Notes under the pieces: generated by a model
Seen by the model: the letters and a program-made list of their open reading frames with translations, nothing else
Told to the model about the DNA's origin: nothing
The model's database searches: none
Origin: Pseudomonas floridensis
Lineage (GTDB): Bacteria; Pseudomonadota; Gammaproteobacteria; Pseudomonadales; Pseudomonadaceae
Assembly (NCBI RefSeq): GCF_002087235.1
Contig: NZ_MUIO01000106.1
Span: 1-64,000, forward strand
Direction: 5' to 3'
Length of the DNA: 64,000 nucleotides
Position numbers and translations under genes: made by a program
In this document: positions 62,327 to 64,000 of the stretch, in pieces
How positions within the stretch are numbered: the first letter of the stretch is position 1
Layout: each line of letters begins with the position of its first letter

Positions 62327-62600
62327 GCGGGCGACCCTTCCTGTCATAGGTTGGCATTACAACGTCGGTCTGTACCGATAAGGCATCAAGTGGCACTCCG
62401 TTGCCTGACGCCGCAATCAGAGAATGAAAGCATTTATGACATTTTTGCAAGCGCGGCCTGACTGAATGCAGCGTCTGGCGCAGTGCTGACGTGTGAAGTC
62501 TGCACTACGCCAAGTCATCGTATGACGCCGTATGCGTAAAGGGCTACATGGAGCGGGCTAGACCACTCCATTGGCGGCTTCTCGAAGCACTTTTTGCCAA

Positions 62601-62652
62601 TTGACACGATCATGGCAAATGACTATAAATGCGCCATGTTGTACTACAACAT
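62601..62652 (+). promoter_or_regulatory. Sigma-70 promoter with adjacent 17-bp operator palindrome
   Basis: TTGACA (62601-62606), 17-nt spacer, TATAAA (62624-62629). Directly after it ATGTTGTACTACAACAT (62636-62652) is a perfect palindrome with 8-bp arms around one base, covering the expected transcription start. A repressor bound there would block initiation. The TTGTA.TACAA core is compatible with a GntR-type sugar-acid repressor. Confidence 0.8.
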
Positions 62653-62812
62653 ACGGCTTAGAAAAAATTGCAACTATAAAAATAATTCCAAGAGTAACAA
62701 AGCTCATGTCCCGTGCTCGCTTTCTGCTTCAGGAAAAATCTTTCTCGCTTGAAAATTCCGCAATTTCGCCGGTAATTCGCTACTCACGTAGCAAAAATCC
62801 TGTTTCAGCATC

Positions 62813-62829
62813 TGTAACCTGACGTTACA
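62813..62829 (+). promoter_or_regulatory. Second palindrome in the MFS leader
   Basis: TGTAACCTGACGTTACA has 6-bp exact arms around 5 nt, followed by AAAAAT. It could be another protein site or a weak RNA hairpin in the leader, 72 bp before the start codon. Confidence 0.4.
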
Positions 62830-62900
62830 AAAATCCAGCCGCCCCTCGGTTCAGGCTGCGGGACGCTCGTCGCCAATCCAAGAATAAGCAGGGTGAAGAG

Positions 62901-64000
62901 ATGAAAGTAAAAGGCATTCGGTGGTGGATGGTCGGACTGGTCACAGCCGGGCTGGTCGTCAACTATCTGGCTCGCAACACGCTGTCTGTCGCAGCGCCGA
63001 CGCTCATGAGTGAGTTGAGTATCTCGACCGAGCAGTACGCGCACATCGTGGTCGCCTGGCAGATGTGCTACGCGTTGATGCAGCCGATTGCGGGCTACAT
63101 CATTGACGCCATCGGCACCAAGATGGGTTTCGCGATCTTCGCCGTGGCCTGGTCCGCAGCCTGCGCGGCGGCTGCCTTTGCTACCGGCTGGCAGAGCTTG
63201 GCGATCTTTCGCGGCCTGCTCGGGCTGACCGAAGCCGCGGGCTTGCCGGCAGGCGTAAAAGCCACCACCGAATGGTTTCCGGCCAAGGAACGCTCGGTGG
63301 CCATCGGCTGGTTCAACATCGGCTCATCCTTCGGCGCGTTGCTGGCGCCTCCACTGGTGGTGTGGGCGATTCTGCAAAGCGGCTGGGAGCTCGCGTTCCT
63401 GATCGTCGGTGGCCTGGGCATTATCTGGAGCGGCCTGTGGCTGCTGCTGTACAAGCATCCGCGCGATCAGAAGCGCTTGAGCGATACCGAGCGCGATTAC
63501 ATTCTCAGCGGTCAGGAAGCACGTCTCAAGGACGCGCCTGCGCAGAAAGGCAGCTGGAAGCGGCTGTTCAAGAATCGTAACTTCTACGCCATCGCTTCGG
63601 CGCGGATTCTGTCAGAGCCCGCGTGGCAGACGTTCAATGCCTGGATTCCGCTGTACCTGATGACCGAGCGGCACATGAACATCAAAGAAGTCGCGATGTT
63701 CGCCTGGTTGCCGTTTCTAGCTGCTGACATCGGCTGCGTCCTGGGCGGCTACCTCAGCCCGCTGTTCCACAAATACTGCAAGGTTTCGCTATTCACCTCA
63801 CGCAAGATGGTTATGCTGTTCGGCTGTTCCTGCATGATCGGCCCGGCCTGTATCGGTCTGGTTGAAAGCCCGTACACCGCGATTGCCCTGTTGTGCATCG
63901 GCGGTTTCGCTCACCAGACCCTGTCCGGCGCGCTGTACTCGATTACGTCGGATTCGTTCGGCAAGAACGAAGTCGCGACGGCGACTGGCATGGGCGGAAT
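62901..64000 (+). CDS. MFS transporter, hexuronate/glucarate (ExuT/GudP) type, cut by window end
   Basis: The first 366 codons of an MFS symporter of the anion:cation symporter family; the frame is open to the window edge. The N-terminus RWWMVGLVTAGLVVNYLARNTLSVAAP matches ExuT/GudP/D-galactonate transporters, including the conserved N-Y-x-x-R segment of helix 1; GLLGLTEAAGLPAG and WFPAKERSVAIGWFNIGSSFGALLAP are typical loops. It should import sugar acids such as glucarate, galactarate or hexuronates with protons. The start ATG has AGGGTGAAGAG before it. A full-length protein would be about 430 residues. Confidence 0.87.
   Translation, partial: MKVKGIRWWMVGLVTAGLVVNYLARNTLSVAAPTLMSELSISTEQYAHIVVAWQMCYALMQPIAGYIIDAIGTKMGFAIFAVAWSAACAAAAFATGWQSLAIFRGLLGLTEAAGLPAGVKATTEWFPAKERSVAIGWFNIGSSFGALLAPPLVVWAILQSGWELAFLIVGGLGIIWSGLWLLLYKHPRDQKRLSDTERDYILSGQEARLKDAPAQKGSWKRLFKNRNFYAIASARILSEPAWQTFNAWIPLYLMTERHMNIKEVAMFAWLPFLAADIGCVLGGYLSPLFHKYCKVSLFTSRKMVMLFGCSCMIGPACIGLVESPYTAIALLCIGGFAHQTLSGALYSITSDSFGKNEVATATGMGG

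Larger units (their letters stand above)
62327..62900. other. 574-bp AT-rich divergent region with regulated promoter and long leader
   Basis: It is notably richer in A and T than the surrounding genes. It contains a textbook sigma-70 promoter with an operator-like palindrome (62601-62652) and a second palindrome (62813-62829), both listed separately. That leaves a 5' leader of about 265 nt before the MFS gene. I see no credible small gene in the leader; the open frame 62571-62822 begins upstream of the promoter and lacks a ribosome site. Confidence 0.6.

Noticed and set aside
62571..62822. An 83-codon open frame in the MFS leader
   Set aside because: It starts upstream of the promoter, so it would not be on the transcript from its beginning, and it has no ribosome site.

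Overview
The window reads as chromosomal DNA of a fluorescent pseudomonad, most likely the Pseudomonas syringae group. The basis is gene content and order recalled from memory, not a database search. The blocks desA - GGDEF/EAL - oscA - sbp - cysTWA, spuI - spuBCDEFGH - hacB, serA / D-2-hydroxyglutarate dehydrogenase, and rpiA / ilvA / rppH / ptsP / lgt / thyA all have counterparts around PA0280-PA0342 of P. aeruginosa. Pseudomonas-type REP elements of the form gcgagcttgctcgcgaagg sit between genes. I found no rRNA, tRNA, CRISPR array, insertion sequence or prophage.

Layout. (1) 1-3950 is variable. An acetyltransferase is followed by three tandem copies of an unrecognised gene, and two of the copies carry along a relic of the acetyltransferase tail. 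A small secreted protein gene follows. (2) 3948-5733 holds a bicupin and a two-domain acetyltransferase. (3) 6293-19296 is a long co-directional catabolic cluster: HAD hydrolase, FAD amine oxidase, dipeptide/opine-type ABC transporter with a Tat-dependent binding protein, a three-subunit HcnABC/opine-oxidase-like flavoprotein, an M20 amidohydrolase and a GabD-like dehydrogenase. Its substrate is not identifiable from sequence. (4) 19386-29695 is the spu polyamine uptake and catabolism locus, followed convergently by the acyl-homoserine-lactone acylase hacB (29986-32373).

(5) 32578-35861 contains small housekeeping or unknown genes. (6) 36004-41648 has serA divergent from a D-2-hydroxyglutarate dehydrogenase, then a fumarylacetoacetase-family gene and two tandem SdiA-regulated-type genes. 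(7) 41691-50999 is core metabolism and regulation: rpiA, ilvA, rppH, ptsP, lgt, thyA. (8) 51054-55458 carries two cyclic-di-GMP genes flanking a fatty-acid desaturase. (9) 55664-59780 is the sulfate-starvation operon oscA-sbp-cysTWA. (10) 59992-64000 has an Mpo1-like membrane protein, Crp/Fnr-like and AraC-like regulators, and a truncated MFS transporter behind an unusually clear promoter and operator.

The most interesting items are the 13-kb catabolic operon of unknown substrate, the tandem gene expansion with its hitchhiking antisense tail, the operator-controlled MFS promoter with a long leader, and the inverted repeats in front of the sulfate and polyamine genes.
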